NCBI GenBank assembly: GCA_963931865.1
Contig: OZ007510.1
Span: 374,501 to 438,500 of the forward strand
Direction of reading: 5' to 3'
From: Axinella damicornis
Lineage: Eukaryota > Porifera > Demospongiae > Axinellida > Axinellidae
DNA: 64,000 nt
In this document: positions 1 through 11,616 of the stretch, in pieces
Numbering within the stretch: position 1 is the stretch's first letter
Layout: every line of letters begins with the position of its first letter
Program-made: the position numbers and the translations under genes
The notes under the pieces: generated by a model
The model's database searches: none
The model's input: the letters and a program-made list of their open reading frames with translations, nothing else
Told to the model about the DNA's origin: nothing

Positions 1-543
1 CCACCTATGGTATACACAGGGAGTGTTGGTCGTCCCAAGTTTGAATTAACTCGTGAATAGATTAACTTCCTTGTGGAGAGTGGCTTCACTGTTAGTAACC
101 ATTTACAAGTGCACACCTTATTAACTTGTGGTTGCCATCCATATGCCACAGAGAACGAGGTGAAGGTACTTGGTACCTTCGGCGATTGACAGCTTGAAGA
201 CATCTGCCTTCAGGATCGACTTGTCTTTGAGAGTTCTCACTTGTCGCTGCTGGACTCGGAATCCATGAGAGGTCAAATGACCTTGTAGCTACTTGTTTCC
301 ACACATGGGAAAACACTGCTTTATCTCTCGTACAAAGTCATCTAACTCACTAACTGTAATAGACGAGTATTGAGCGCCTATGGATAACCCAAAGTAAACC
401 ATTCTTCTCACAGTACTGAGAGACACACCAATCAGTGATGCTATTTGGGGACCAGTGAAGCCACTCTCCACAAGGAAATTAATCTGTTCACGAGTTATTT
501 CAAACTTGGGACGACCAACACTCCCTGTGTATACCATAGGTGG
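1..543. repeat. Inverted repeat made from a transposon ORF
   Basis: Bases 1-91 match the reverse complement of 453-543 with few mismatches, separated by about 360 bases. Both arms carry the same helix-turn-helix coding stretch. In the left arm a Gln codon (CAG) has become TAG, so that copy is dead. The left arm is cut by the window edge, so the full repeat is longer than seen here. Confidence 0.8.
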
Positions 544-735
544 TGCTTGATCCTGCTGTATCTCATTGTCATCTGCTCTAGTACCCTGAGGTATCCAAGG
601 GACGTCTTCACCTGCTGCCTCTTCATTCTCATCTAGTCCAGCAAGGTGTTCTTGAGCTATCAGCTCCCGTAAGACAAGCTCTAGACAAATAACTAAACCT
701 TCAACGTCGTCATAATCCTGGAAAGTCCTTAGCAA
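289..735 (-). pseudogene. Transposon-derived helix-turn-helix / integrase N-terminal fragment
   Basis: An open frame of 148 residues. An acidic N-terminal half is followed by a GRPKFEITREQINFLVESGF-type segment and a helix-turn-helix (IASLIGVSLSTVRR, about residues 95-115). This GRP-x-F-x-I plus HTH arrangement is typical of the DNA-binding part of integrase-core (rve-like) proteins found in many copies in sponges and cnidarians. The integrase catalytic core is absent downstream, and an inverted partial copy lies at 1-91, so it is most likely a remnant. The family assignment is from pattern memory; a domesticated short gene cannot be excluded. Confidence 0.5.
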
Positions 736-861
736 TTCTTCTCAGAGTTGTGACCACCATCACGGGTGCAAAGGTTAATCATCACGCATGCGCACTGGAA
801 TCAGGTGACATGCTAACTTATAAACGCATCCCTATTAAACAAGAGCACCCCCATATTACTG

Positions 862-1190
862 AATTGTACCCCCTCTCAACTTGAAGTGCACCCCCTATTG
901 CAAAGTGTACCCCCTCTCAACACAAAGTGCACCCCCTAATGCAAAGTACACCCCCTCTCAACTTGAAGTATACCCCCTCTCAACACGAAGTGCACCCCCT
1001 ATTGCAAAGTGTACCCCCTCTCAACACGAAGTACACCCCCTATTGCAAACTACACCCCCTCTCAACTTGAAGTATACCCCTCTCAACACGAAGTACACCC
1101 CCTATCAACTTGAAGTATACCCCCTCTTAACACAAAGTACACCCCCTATTGCAAAGTATACCCCCTCTCAACTTGAAATCACCCCCCTCT
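862..1190. repeat. Minisatellite, 22-24 bp units (CACCCCCTCTCAACxxGAAGT)
   Basis: About 14 imperfect units of a 22-24 bp motif alternating 'ctctcaac' and 'ctattgcaa' versions, each with a run of five or six C. It lies upstream of the first exon of the Notch-ligand-like gene. No coding signal. Confidence 0.85.
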
Positions 1191-1327
1191 AGATTGCTAC
1201 CCCCATTTTGACACCGATCACCCCCCATACATGCAAGCAATTGCTGAAGTTGTTTCTGTTTGCCAATGACCTGTTATAGTCTGTGTCTCTCCCCACCCTT
1301 GTGGGTATACCAGCTGTTGTACTACTA

Positions 1328-4300
1328 ATGGCTGCAGTTGTCAGGAGCTGTGTTCTACAGCAAGTGATGGCCACTCTGTTGGTGTGTACAACACTACTGG
1401 TGAGTAGAGGTTGCCCTAGGAGGGCGGGCGATCTACTTATGCGCTCTTGCTATACCTAGTCTCATGATTAGTCCCAGACACAACCAACCCCGGCCCAGCA
1501 CGGAACACTTCCAGTATCGAGGCAGCCATTTCCAGTATTGAGGTGACCAAAATAGGCTGGAAGTGCTAACTTAGCGTCAGGGGTTACGGAACACTTCAGC
1601 AGTGAAGCATGCAATCCACATTGAGGCTCGATGAACTCCTGGCACTACAGGAGAGTTGTGGTTGTGTGCTGCTGTGGTAACCAAGAGATCCCATATTAAT
1701 TGTCACTAGCTACTCCAGGATGAGATGCATTGTGACATGCACAACTAGCACCAGCATACTTGAAGCAGTTGCTGATATGTCATCCTAGATCCTCTCACGG
1801 TCCATTGTGTTCACATATGACTGCGGTGGTTCTATACCTATGGGCACTGTTCCTTTGAGTGTGACACAAACCAACACAAAAGAAAAATAACTAGCTAACT
1901 TAAAGATACAACCACAAAGCTATACGGCAACAAAATAGTGGCAGGAGCTATGTACAAAAGAACCATTAACCAAATACAACAACCACAGAAGAGATTTAGG
2001 ATGCTAATAGGACCAAAGTAGGCTGCATTTTGTGTTCATCCCTTGATCACCATAGTGGAGGAGGCACGGAGAGTCACTGAAGATAGACTTCTTCCAAGAC
2101 CCCCATCCTGCGTACTGCAAACGTATACTGGTGGTCATTAGCCTGGCAGCAAAGTGTGTCCAGTAAGAGTGAGGGGGAGGGGTTGGGAGGAACACACTGA
2201 CAGGTGTTGAGGTGCAACACTGGGCCTGATGTTAAAGTGGGGCGTAGGGCACTGCAGTGTCTACATTCACTGAGTGGGAGTAAGCAGGAATTCTAGAATT
2301 AAGGTGTAAATTCAGGATAGTTATTAGTGTCCCATCCATCTGCAAATCCTATTAAGAGCACTGGTGGTGAGATCAATCTCTATATTGGTAGGTTTTCTGC
2401 GTTGAGAACATCTGCACTACTCACTTCCATAGGCATGTGTGGAGGGAGGCTACATACTGGAGGTTCAGTTCATCAGATGGAGCAACCCAACTGGGATGTG
2501 TGGTGATCCCCGGTGTGCAGCCAACCAAGGATGCTGTGAAGCTCCGACACTCGAGCAGCAACAGCGGCCAATCCCATGCTCTGGCATGTGTGGCTACCAT
2601 CCCAGGTTCTGTGTGAGACCACTGGGCACTGAGTCCAATTCCACCTCAGACTGCATCGGGGGAATAACTTATACAAACATTGCTGAAAATGCTGATCATC
2701 TAACCTTTATGACTGGTAATGATGCCTTCTTTAGAACACCAAACCCTGCTGTCTTCACTGGACCCAGGTGGCTGGTATGTTTGAGTGTATGTTAAAGTTC
2801 ACAATAATTATGAACTTCATATTTTGCTCTCTTCGCGTGCCACAGGGAGGTATACAGCTGTTCATGGAGGTATATGACCTTGACGGTGGATCTCAAAATG
2901 AACTGGTGGATAGGTTTACTGTGGATGCAAGTGTTTCAGTCGGATCCAACATCACCACAACTACCACTGGAGTCTTTGACCTCATGGAACTGACAGTGAA
3001 CCTCAGAGTGGTGTGTGTGGAGAGCTTCTTTGTCCTTGATTGTATCACCTGCTTTGGGGTCAACAGAGATCCTAGTTCTACAAACTGCTCTGAGTGTCTG
3101 GCAGGCTACGGAGGAAGTAACTGTGAAGTAGGTATGTCACATTGTGTCTGGTCTACTGTCATATAGTTATGGCAGGAGCGCATAATGAGGTAGAGAGCGA
3201 CTCTACCTCATTATGCGCTCCTAGTTGTAGTAGTTGCTAATAACACTGTCAATATTACTAATGCAGACCTCGACCCCTGTGGACATACCACTCCGTGTGA
3301 GAATGGTGCAACATGTAACAACACTGGACCTGATCAGTACGAGTGTCTGTGTGCAGCTGGGTTTGAGGGAGACAGCTGTGAGAGGGAGACAAACGACTGT
3401 GACCCCAGCCCCTGCATGAATGGAGGATCCTGTACAGTGAGTTGACGTTGCTGTGGTGATCTTCTGTGGTACAATATTGACACCAGTGCCTAGTATACCA
3501 TGAACACTGCAGCCTCCCTCCTTCCAGGACCTGCTAGCAGCCTACACTTGCAGCTGTACAGCAGGGTTTGAGGGAGACAACTGTGAGAGGGAGACGAACG
3601 AGTGTGACCCCAACCCCTGCATGAATGGAGGGGCTTGTATAGTGAGTCAGTGTTACAATGCCTGAGTCTGAATATACTGTCATAAATTCTGGTAGACCAG
3701 CAACCAAAGTTACCAAGCACTGTAGCATCTTCCTCCCTCACTACTTCCATGCAGGACCTGTTGGCTGGTTACAACTGCAGCTGTCCGGGTGGCTTCAGTG
3801 GGACAAACTGTGACCAGGAGGAGAACAATGGTGAGGGAGTGAGGAGGGTGGTGACAGTGGTGAGGGAGTGGGGAGGGCGGGGACAGTGGTGAGGAGTGAG
3901 GAGGTGGGGACAGTGGTGAGGGAGTGAGGAGGTAGGGACAGTGGTGAGGGAGTGAGGGGGTGGGGACAGTGGTGAGGGAGTGAGGAGGTGGGGACAGTGG
4001 TGAGGGAGTGAGGAGTGGGGACAGTGGTGAGGGAGTGAGGAGGTAGGGACAGTGGTGAGGGAGTGAGGGGGTGGGGACAGTGGTGAGGGAGTGGGGAGGG
4101 CGGGGACAGTGGTGAGGAGTGAGGAGGTGGGGACAGTGGTGAGGGAGTGAGGAGGTAGGGACAGTGGTGAGGGAGTGAGGGGGTGGGGACAGTGGTGAGG
4201 GAGTGAGGAGGTGGTGACAGTGGTGAGTGAGTGAGGAGGGTGGGGACAGTGGTAAGGGAGTGAGGAGGGTGGTGAGGGAGTGAGGAGGGTGGTGACAGTG

Positions 4301-5560
4301 GTGAGGGAGTGAGGAGGGTGGTGACAGTGGTGAGGCAGTGAGGAGCTAGGTGGGAACAGTGGTGAGGGAGTGAGGGTGGGGACAGTGGTGAGGGAGTGGT
4401 GAGGGTGGTGACAGTGGTGAGGGAGTGAGGAGGGTGGTGACAGTGGTGAGGGTGATGACAGTGGTGAGGGAGTGAGGGTGGTGACAGTGGTGAGGGAGTG
4501 AGGAGGGTGGTGAGGGAGTGAGGTGGGGAGTGAGGAGGGTGGTGACAGTGGTGAGGGAGTGAGGAGGTGGGGACAGTGGTGAGGGAGTGAGGAGGGTGGT
4601 GACAGTGGTGAGGGAGTGAGGAGGGTGGTGACAGTGGTGAGGGAGTGAGGAGGGTGGTGACAGTGGTGAGGGAGTGACGAGGTGACAGTGGTGAGACAGT
4701 GAGGAGGTGGGGACAGTGGTGAGGGTGTGGACAGTGGTGACGGTGGGGAGGGTGGTGACAGTGGTGAGGGAGTGAGATGGCATCACATGTATATAGCCTC
4801 GTTCCTAGGCCTACCCTGTATTTTCTGTTCTTCAGTTTGCGTTGATGGATGTAGCTCTTCCGCATCTGTGTGTTATTGTCAGCACAAACCGAAGAATAAT
4901 TATTGGGGTAGGCCTGAGAATGAGTAGATGTACTGATTCTTGTTTGCAGGTACACCTGGGATATTGCTGGTACCAGTGGTTGGGGGAGTGGCTGGAGGGC
5001 TGCTGTTCCTTGTTGTGGTGGCAGTGGCAGTGGTGATGTGTCTGTGCATCAGGCTGAGGAACAAGACACCTGCTGTCTCAAAGGGTCAGTGCATTGCATG
5101 CACACTAACATCAGCACATCACATCTCCTCTCATCTCCTGCAGGCTACACCTCACCACAGGAAGACATTGACCTCAAACCCAACCCAGTGTATGGAATAT
5201 CCACCAGTGAGGAGAAATTAGTCGTGCGCTAGCTGCATGTGAAGCCATGGGTTTTGCGGCCAGAGGTACGTGTCAGTGATTATGTCATCTCTGCAGATCC
5301 CACCTCACCACAGGAAGACTTGGAACTCAAACCCAACCCAGTGTATGGAATATCCACCAGTGAGGAGATTTGTGCTGTATTTGTCATGCATTGTGCAGCC
5401 ATGGATTGGGCGTTGCAGCCAGAGGTGTATGTTCTGTTCTGCAGACCACACCCCACCACCGGAACACATTGAGCTCAATCCCAACCCAGGGTATGGGGTA
5501 GCTGTCCAACAGGAGTCACAGACTAGTGACCGTGATGTCTATGACTATGTATTGAACTAG
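1328..5560 (+). CDS. Notch-ligand-like (DSL/EGF) type I membrane protein with NPxY tail
   Basis: Ten exons: 1328-1399, 2433-2774, 2846-3131, 3267-3436, 3528-3641, 3755-3830, 4950-5084, 5144-5206, 5297-5359, 5445-5560; 1437 nt, 478 aa, all phases agree. Exon 1 is a signal peptide (hydrophobic, ATG to ..VCTTLL). Exon 2 is Cys-rich and resembles the MNNL/C2 N-terminus of Delta/Jagged (GGYILEVQF.., paired CC). Exon 3 ends in a divergent DSL-like Cys module (VVC..SFF..DC...CLAGYGGSNC). Exons 4-6 encode EGF units (CENGATC, CMNGGSC, CMNGGAC). Exon 7 is a single TM helix (LLFLVVVAVAVVMCLCI) with an RLRNK stop-transfer. Exons 8-10 encode three related tail segments with NPVY, NPVY and NPGY, ending in YDYVLN. 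The likely role is cell-cell signalling at the plasma membrane with PTB- or clathrin-adaptor-dependent uptake. DSL assignment is moderate; a generic EGF receptor is the alternative. Confidence 0.72.
3174..3222. repeat. Perfect 22-bp palindrome, solo transposon ends
   Basis: Arms AGGAGCGCATAATGAGGTAG.. and their exact complement, with a 5-base loop, lie in an intron of the Notch-ligand-like gene. The arm is the same as the terminal inverted repeat of the element at 14738-15775 (AGGAGCACATAATGAGGTAG), so this is a minimal foldback relic of that family. Confidence 0.85.
3831..4765. repeat. Minisatellite that starts at the 5' splice site of an EGF exon
   Basis: Over 30 units of about 28 bp built on GTGAGGGAGTGAGGAGG and GGGGACAGTG. 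The first unit begins with the GT of the intron 6 donor, so every unit repeats a near-consensus donor GTGAGG. It fills nearly the whole intron before the TM exon. Confidence 0.9.
4794..4926. repeat. Foldback (MITE-like) element, TAGCCTCGTTCC family
   Basis: Imperfect inverted arms: agcctcgttcctaggcctac at the left, and a complementary gtaggcctgagaatgag stretch at the right. It sits just before the TM exon of the Notch-ligand-like gene. Related foldbacks lie at 5610, 47497, 49543, 50415 and 55069. Confidence 0.6.
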
Positions 5561-5609
5561 AAAGATTTTATGCAATGTCACGTAGCAAACTTGAGGCACA
5601 GCCTATTGT

Positions 5610-5710
5610 TAGCCTTGTTCCCAGGCTCTCCCACGCGCAAACAAAAATTGCCCCGCATTTTCCATACTGTAAGCGACGAAAAGCTGGGCAATGGCCTGGG
5701 AACGAGGCTA
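5610..5710. repeat. Foldback (MITE-like) element, TAGCCTCGTTCC family
   Basis: Arms TAGCCTTGTTCCCAGGC and GCCTGGGAACGAGGCTA close a roughly 100-base element. It sits in the 300-base gap between the 3' ends of the Notch-ligand-like gene and the triple-PTB gene. Confidence 0.8.
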
Positions 5711-5860
5711 GCCTATTGCAATCACTCTCAGTTTAAAACGAATGTTTCCAAGTGATGATAAACAATTGAATGCCAGTGAGAGACATCTGATACATACATA
5801 CTGGTACATACATACCAATCAGAGAACGAATGACTAACACACACACAACAATACATTCCA

Positions 5861-8393
5861 TCAGGAGGGAACAGGGTCTAGCTCTAACCAGAATTTTATT
5901 GCATCGATGATCTGCTCCGTTGATTCCTGAACTTGCCTGAACACGTGTACCTTCATGCTGGAGGGAAATCCAGGGCGCTGTGATGCAATTGCAAAGTATT
6001 TTGGGTTCTTGGGGTGGATGCAGCATCCCTCGAGCTGCTTGCGGGGATAGTTCCTGTTCACAAAGAGCCGGTGCTTCTTGTCCGTGAGAGTGATCCCCAA
6101 TGAGGACACCTGCATGTGGATGACATTCTTTGGAATGGCTGCCTGTCCCGCTGCCATCCCTTCTTCACTGAATGCTTTCATGGCTTCCAAAATGGAGGAT
6201 GGAGTCAGTGGCAAGTCCAAGGCTGCCGAGCCAACATAGGTCACTGAGAATCTAGCATAGTCATCCTCAGAGAAATCAAGTGGTGAGAAAACACTGGAAC
6301 TCTGGACCAAGTCTCTCCTTCTCTGCGGTAGGTCTCTGGCGGGGGACTGCTGCTTGAGGAAGGGAGCGTGGGATACAAAGGAAGCCATGGTAGTGGAGGA
6401 ACGTGTGGAGATGGTGAGCGACCTCAGCCGCTTCAGGATCCCATGGCTTTCACTGCTGGTTGAACCCTGGGGGGATGGGAGGGGGACACATTCCTCAGTG
6501 AGGATTTCATTATAACTGCAGGAAATTTGTAACTATGCCCTATATACAGTATTTCCTCAACAAACCACACCCACCCACCTCAGAGTGTTCACACTCTTCA
6601 CTGTCATCAGTGGAGAGCTCGTCATAGAAGGATCCTCCACGCTGGTAGAAGGTGATCTGGCAGGACTGCCGCAGGAACGACACAAGGGACACCATCAGAG
6701 CAGCACTGTTACACCGCAGCACGTGGCCCGTCAGGGGCTTCCCCTCCTCCTTAATAATGTAACCAATGAATCTTTTGTCCTGTGAGTACACCCCAATTGC
6801 TCGGATTCGACTGGTATCATGTGTTGTATAAATCATCTCATCATCGGACATGTCTACAAATCTGACTTGAGTGAGGCTAAGCCACACCCCCACCTCCATG
6901 GCATGGCTAGGTCTGTTCTGCGATAGAACCTTCTGAATGACATCATTGATACTGTGCAACTTGCCCGCCGCTGCACTGCCGATGTAGATGGCCGGGAAGT
7001 TGTGCAGGAGTTCAGTGGGAGAGAGGGGTGTGTCATTGGGGGAGAGGGGGGAGTCCCTGGAGGAAAAGGGTGTGTCCCTAGGAGAGAAGGGTGTGTCCCT
7101 GGGGGAGGAGCTGCGGTCGCTCTCATTGCTGGTGCCACCAGAGCTGACGTCACTGGGAGGGTGCGAGAGCTGGTCCAAGGACAGGGGGGAATTGACCTGT
7201 GTGGAGAAGGGGGAGCACTAACTGGCCAGCCAGATCCCTCAACACCATAAAAATAAACCACTATGAAGGGTAGATGGATATCATCCCAGGCCAAAATTGG
7301 CCTATGAGACAATACCTACCTACATAAACTACAGCAGTAGAGGTTGTGGAAATGGAGGGGAAAATGAAATGAAAGATGAAGTAATTATGCTGGATGTACT
7401 TTTGTGGTGGACTTCTGGAAGCAGTGGTGTGGTACATGGTAACCAACAGCTGCCCTACTTGTGATCACACTCCACAGGTACCATTTCCTGCCACAACAAG
7501 GTTTGAACCCTCAGTCTAAAGTTGGACCTCATTCTGACATGACAGACACCTGACTCCTACCCAGCATGGTGTAGCAAACAACGCACAGCCCATTGCACGG
7601 GTGGAATTCCCCCCAACATTCATCACTGCTATTACCATCTATGCACAAGGGAGGAAGGGCAGGGTGCTCCAGCACTATGGCAAACACTTCCTTCATTCAG
7701 TGCTGGTGAAACGTGGAGTACACAGGTTAAGCATATTCATGTCTAGTGGGTCAGAATGTACAAATTCCATCTCTGAACTATCTAAGTCTCATGGAGACTG
7801 CCTGCTAACCATGGCAATACAAGTCCTTCATTGGCAGGGCTGGGAAATGATAAGGCTGACAGATGGCCATTAGGATTGCTCGGCCAATAAGCCCATTAGT
7901 TGCCATAAGAGTGAATCGGCAGAGCTCACAGTACGTTGGACACGGAGTGTGCATGCACCTGGCAGGTGGATGATCACTTCATGCACCGTGTCGGCAGTCC
8001 ACAATTACAGCTCACCCCACATCACAGCAGTTGGAAGCAGAGCCACTGCGCTGGACAATACACCAGCTGTACACTAAATTGAAAACAAACTTTAGTTTTT
8101 AAGTGTCAGGTACGATAGCCCAATTGCCACTTTGCTTAACGAGGAGTGGAGTACATCAACAACAGGTACCAGGAGCGCACACTCCTGAGGGTACCAACCG
8201 CCCACAACCACATCATCAGTTGTCATAGCAACTACTAGCCACACATACACTCTCATATTACAGAGGGATGATCATTCCCTCCATATATATCAGAGAATAC
8301 TCCCAAGTGGATAGTTGTTTGTCACGAGGGAAATACAAACAGATGCAACTCTCAACTGCCCATATGTTGCTGACCCCCCCCCCCCCCCCCCAC

Positions 8394-8467
<74 letters not shown>

Positions 8468-10675
8468 GTGGGAGGATGGTTGGAGGGGTCTTAGAAAATC
8501 ACATACCATAGTATGATCAAAGCTTGCAAGGATGAGATTGGAGTACAAATTTCTTGAGAGCTTTACTCTAGTCCCTAGTGAGTTGGCGAGTTGATATTAA
8601 TTTGAGAATAATAGGATGAAGCTGTAAGAATAGTGGGGGATCTTGCGAAGTTCCCAAAAGAACAGGCCTAATCTGAGCCCTCCATAGGACAGCCCTTCCC
8701 TAGACACGTCCCCATATTATTATGCCATTATGTTGGGTGCTCAGATGAAGCATCACGCTCCTCCAAATACCCACAAAGCAGATTTAGCACGCAGACTTTG
8801 TTGCTGCACCTAAGCCATCAGACAACACACAATCCGCTGGTTGCCATGGCCACAACAGCATGTGATGAAGATTAATTATGAATTGAACCACCAAAATTGG
8901 ATGCAAGATGGCTGGCTAATTAGCCCTATATAGCTGGATAAGGAGAAGGATGGATGAGCCCTAACACTCACCTTGTTAAGAGCAATGTCATCCACGCTCT
9001 GGGACTGCACCCACACGGCCTCGTGGAGTGCACTGGAGATGAGATGGTTGGGACAGCGTAGCACATGGCACACGGGGTTACTCTTGGGCTTCCATAGCAC
9101 CAGGCCCACAATTCTTTGGTTCTTGGAACACTTCTGTACTGAGAGAAGGTCCTTTATTGCAAATGATTTGAAGAGGAGTGCTGAATTGTTGGGAGGCGCC
9201 AGGCGGATTTTCTCTGATGTAACGTACGCTATGATATCCACAGTCCGAGAGTCCACTAGCTGCTTGGCCACCACATCCACACAGTCTAAGTAGCAGTCGA
9301 CTTCCTTTGAGCCCAGATAGTCTGCCGAGTACTGCCCATAGTCCTCCCCAACCTTACACTGCAGGAAGGAGACGGATCGTGACCGGCTGCTTTCAGGAAA
9401 TATCGCTGGGCTAGACTGCATGGTTCTCAGGACTCTGTTTGCAGGAGGGACTCGAAATGTGTCCGGTGAGTGTGATCTTTTTGGAGGTGGAACAGGTTTG
9501 GTCTTTCCAATCTGTGGGGAGTGGGGTGGGGATGAGCTGTCCTGCAGCAGGGGAGAGAGGACCGGATGGGAGGAGCTGCCACCTGCTTGGCCATTGGGAG
9601 CCGACCATGTGGGGAGTCCGATGGGAGACTCAGAGGGTGCCCATCTGCCAAGGGGTTTGTGAGCATGGCTCCTGCAAATGGGAATGGGAAAACTCTGCAC
9701 ATCTTCTGCACCACCGCTGTCCTCTGAATCAGATGTAGAGTAGTCTTTGTACCCTCCAATGATGGGGCTCCCCTCCAGAGATTGATTCAAGTCCTCAGAT
9801 CCACGAATGTCCGTTCTTTCCCCCCAATTCTCTTGAACAGCACCCCCCACAAGGATTGGACTGTCTGTAGCTTGAGGATTGGTCGAGGCCACGTGGAACC
9901 GCAGAGCAACATAGCCCTCATTTTCCGGGGAGGTAGGGGCCACTGGTGGGCTCAGTTCTGTCCTGAGAATGGTCAGGTCTACAGAAGGTGAGGTAGACTC
10001 CACTACTAGCGGAGGGGGTGGAGGAGGTGGGGAGCGGGGAGGGCTGACGGCAGTACGTCTCTTTTTCACTCTGATCTTGTTAGCTGCTAATGGGCTGGCG
10101 TTGGGCTTCGTTTCTGGAGCTCTCTTGGGCTTCACGCCATTGCACTTTGCTGTTGGTTGCTCAGCTGTTCCGTCTATAATCACGAAACTGGGCGTATCCG
10201 CCATATCGGCACCGTTCGTCGACACCACATCTACTACATGCACTTCTGATTCCGGCGATGGCTTCCTTCTAATTGCCGTGCGCCTACTTTCGCTTCTCAT
10301 GCGCATATACAACGGGTACACGGTCCCGTTTGCGGTGGGATCCGAGCGTGAGTGAGCTCGGCCTGCGCACTGCTCCGAACCGAACTTCTGCAGTTGATTC
10401 ATCCTACAACGGTTCCCCCGAGGGCTAGGGTAGGAAACAGCGAAATCGAGGTCCACATACCTGCCTTTCAAGGGTCTCTCGTTGCACGCCACCATCGCAG
10501 AGTGCGACCGTTCCCTCTCCACCTCGCACTCTCTTCCGCTGCGCAGCAGATCTTCTAGCGGGCCGTGCTCCTGCAGATAGGTGTTGCTGGAGGTGCGGGT
10601 GACTCGAGAAGGCGTGAAATCAGTGAATCGGATCGGACTAAGCCGCGCGTACAGTGTAGACGGATCTGCAGCCAT
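5861..10675 (-). CDS. Adaptor protein with three PTB domains, the last tensin-like
   Basis: Three exons on the minus strand: 10675-8972, 7196-6579, 6466-5861; 975 aa, all junctions phase 0 with GT-AG. Residues 1 to about 430 are low-complexity, Ser/Pro-rich, probably disordered, with a basic RVKKRRTAV patch. PTB1 (about 435-560) has YSADYLGSKEVDCY, ..ADYLG being the PTB strand 1 signature, and CHVLRCPN. PTB2 (about 615-745) has FPAIYIGSAAAGKL and GHVLRCNS. PTB3 (about 830-970) has FSVTYVGSAALDL, VIHMQVSSLGITLTDKKHRL and a C-terminal FWLELD, close to the tensin PTB fold. No SH2, phosphatase or kinase domain is present, so the role is scaffolding at membrane receptor tails. It is tail-to-tail with a receptor bearing three NPxY motifs. 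The start is the only ATG with a long frame. Three PTBs in one chain is unusual. Confidence 0.8.
8373..8464. repeat. Poly-C followed by (CA)n microsatellite
   Basis: About 18 C residues and then about 35 CA units, inside the large first intron (7197-8971) of the triple-PTB gene. The rest of that intron shows no exon or clear repeat that I can support. Confidence 0.95.
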
Positions 10676-11275
10676 AGTTGTGCAGCTACATAAAATTCAA
10701 TTTGTGTAAACAAAAACTGGAGCTCGCCAAGAAAATGAAATCTGCCTTTCTGCTGTTCTTATTCTATTCAAACCACTCAAGCAAGACTGGAAGGCTTTTA
10801 TACCTAGTACTCGCGCGCTGGATCCGGAGTTACGTAAAAAATATAATCGGAATGTAATACAATACGCGGATGCAGCTAGCTGAAGGAGAAAATTTACGTA
10901 TCCCCTTGCATGCTTCTGAAACATTCCATACTGAGGTGATATCAGACACATGAAAGACCTGTGTCAGATGGCTGGTTCTCCCTCTTGGGCTGTCTGGTAA
11001 CTGCACCTGAAATTTGAAACCTTAGTTTGCAACATTGCGAACCCTGTGTCATGAAAAGAATTCACATCAATTGCCTACTACAGCAAACAGTGCTCTTGGG
11101 ACATGTTGGAGATGGTAGTTTGTATGGTGTTGCAATGCTCCACTACATGATTACCGTGACCAAGGATGGTCATGTTTTGTTAGCTGCAATTGGACATACA
11201 GCTGCTTCTTTGCAATGGTGTATACGGAATCCTCCACCTAGCTAGCTGCAATTAATTTTTTAGGTCTCCATCAGT
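10676..11275. other. Intergenic: upstream region of the triple-PTB gene
   Basis: About 600 bases between the PTB gene start codon and the 3' end of the LYR-motif gene. I see only short frames and no repeat; it should hold the PTB gene promoter and the 3' end of the LYR gene. Confidence 0.5.
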
Positions 11276-11616
11276 TCAAGGTCTGAATATCTCCCTCAAA
11301 GTACGTCTATCCACCCTTGCAAGATTTTTCATTACTTCCAAGTTCTTCCACCCAGCTGTCACCAGCTCGTTAACCTTTGCACTGTCACTTTCTGCGCGGT
11401 AGATCTCAAACAAGTCACGAATGTTGTACCTAAGATCATACAAGAGACACTGATGCACTCTCAGTTTGCCATTGTGGAGCCACAAAACAATTACCAGGTA
11501 ATATGGATTTGGTGGGCTAAATAGCATGGTAATTACTTCATTTTTTTCCTCAAGTACACAGCTGGAAACTGGGCAGCCATCCTCAGACTTGCTCTGTACA
11601 ACCTCAACGCCTCCAT
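11276..11616 (-). CDS. LYR-motif mitochondrial protein, two exons
   Basis: Exons 11616-11537 and 11429-11276 give about 77 aa; the junction splits one codon (AA|G, Lys) and uses GTAATT...TTAG. The N-terminus MEALRLYRASLRMAAQFP carries the defining LYR tripeptide. The second exon (IRDLFEIYRAESDSAKVNEL, then a GWKNLEVMKNL helix and a basic tail) fits the rest of the Complex1_LYR fold: Arg on the third helix, then a D-x-x-K-V-x-E-L segment. LYR proteins are small mitochondrial matrix factors that dock on acyl-ACP and help assemble respiratory complexes or Fe-S enzymes. I cannot choose between LYRM subfamilies. The first exon is only 26 codons long. Confidence 0.7.

Noticed and set aside
4842..4904. 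Possible extra Cys-rich exon before the TM exon of the Notch-ligand-like gene
   Set aside because: It lies within a foldback element, and exon 6 to exon 7 is already in phase without it.
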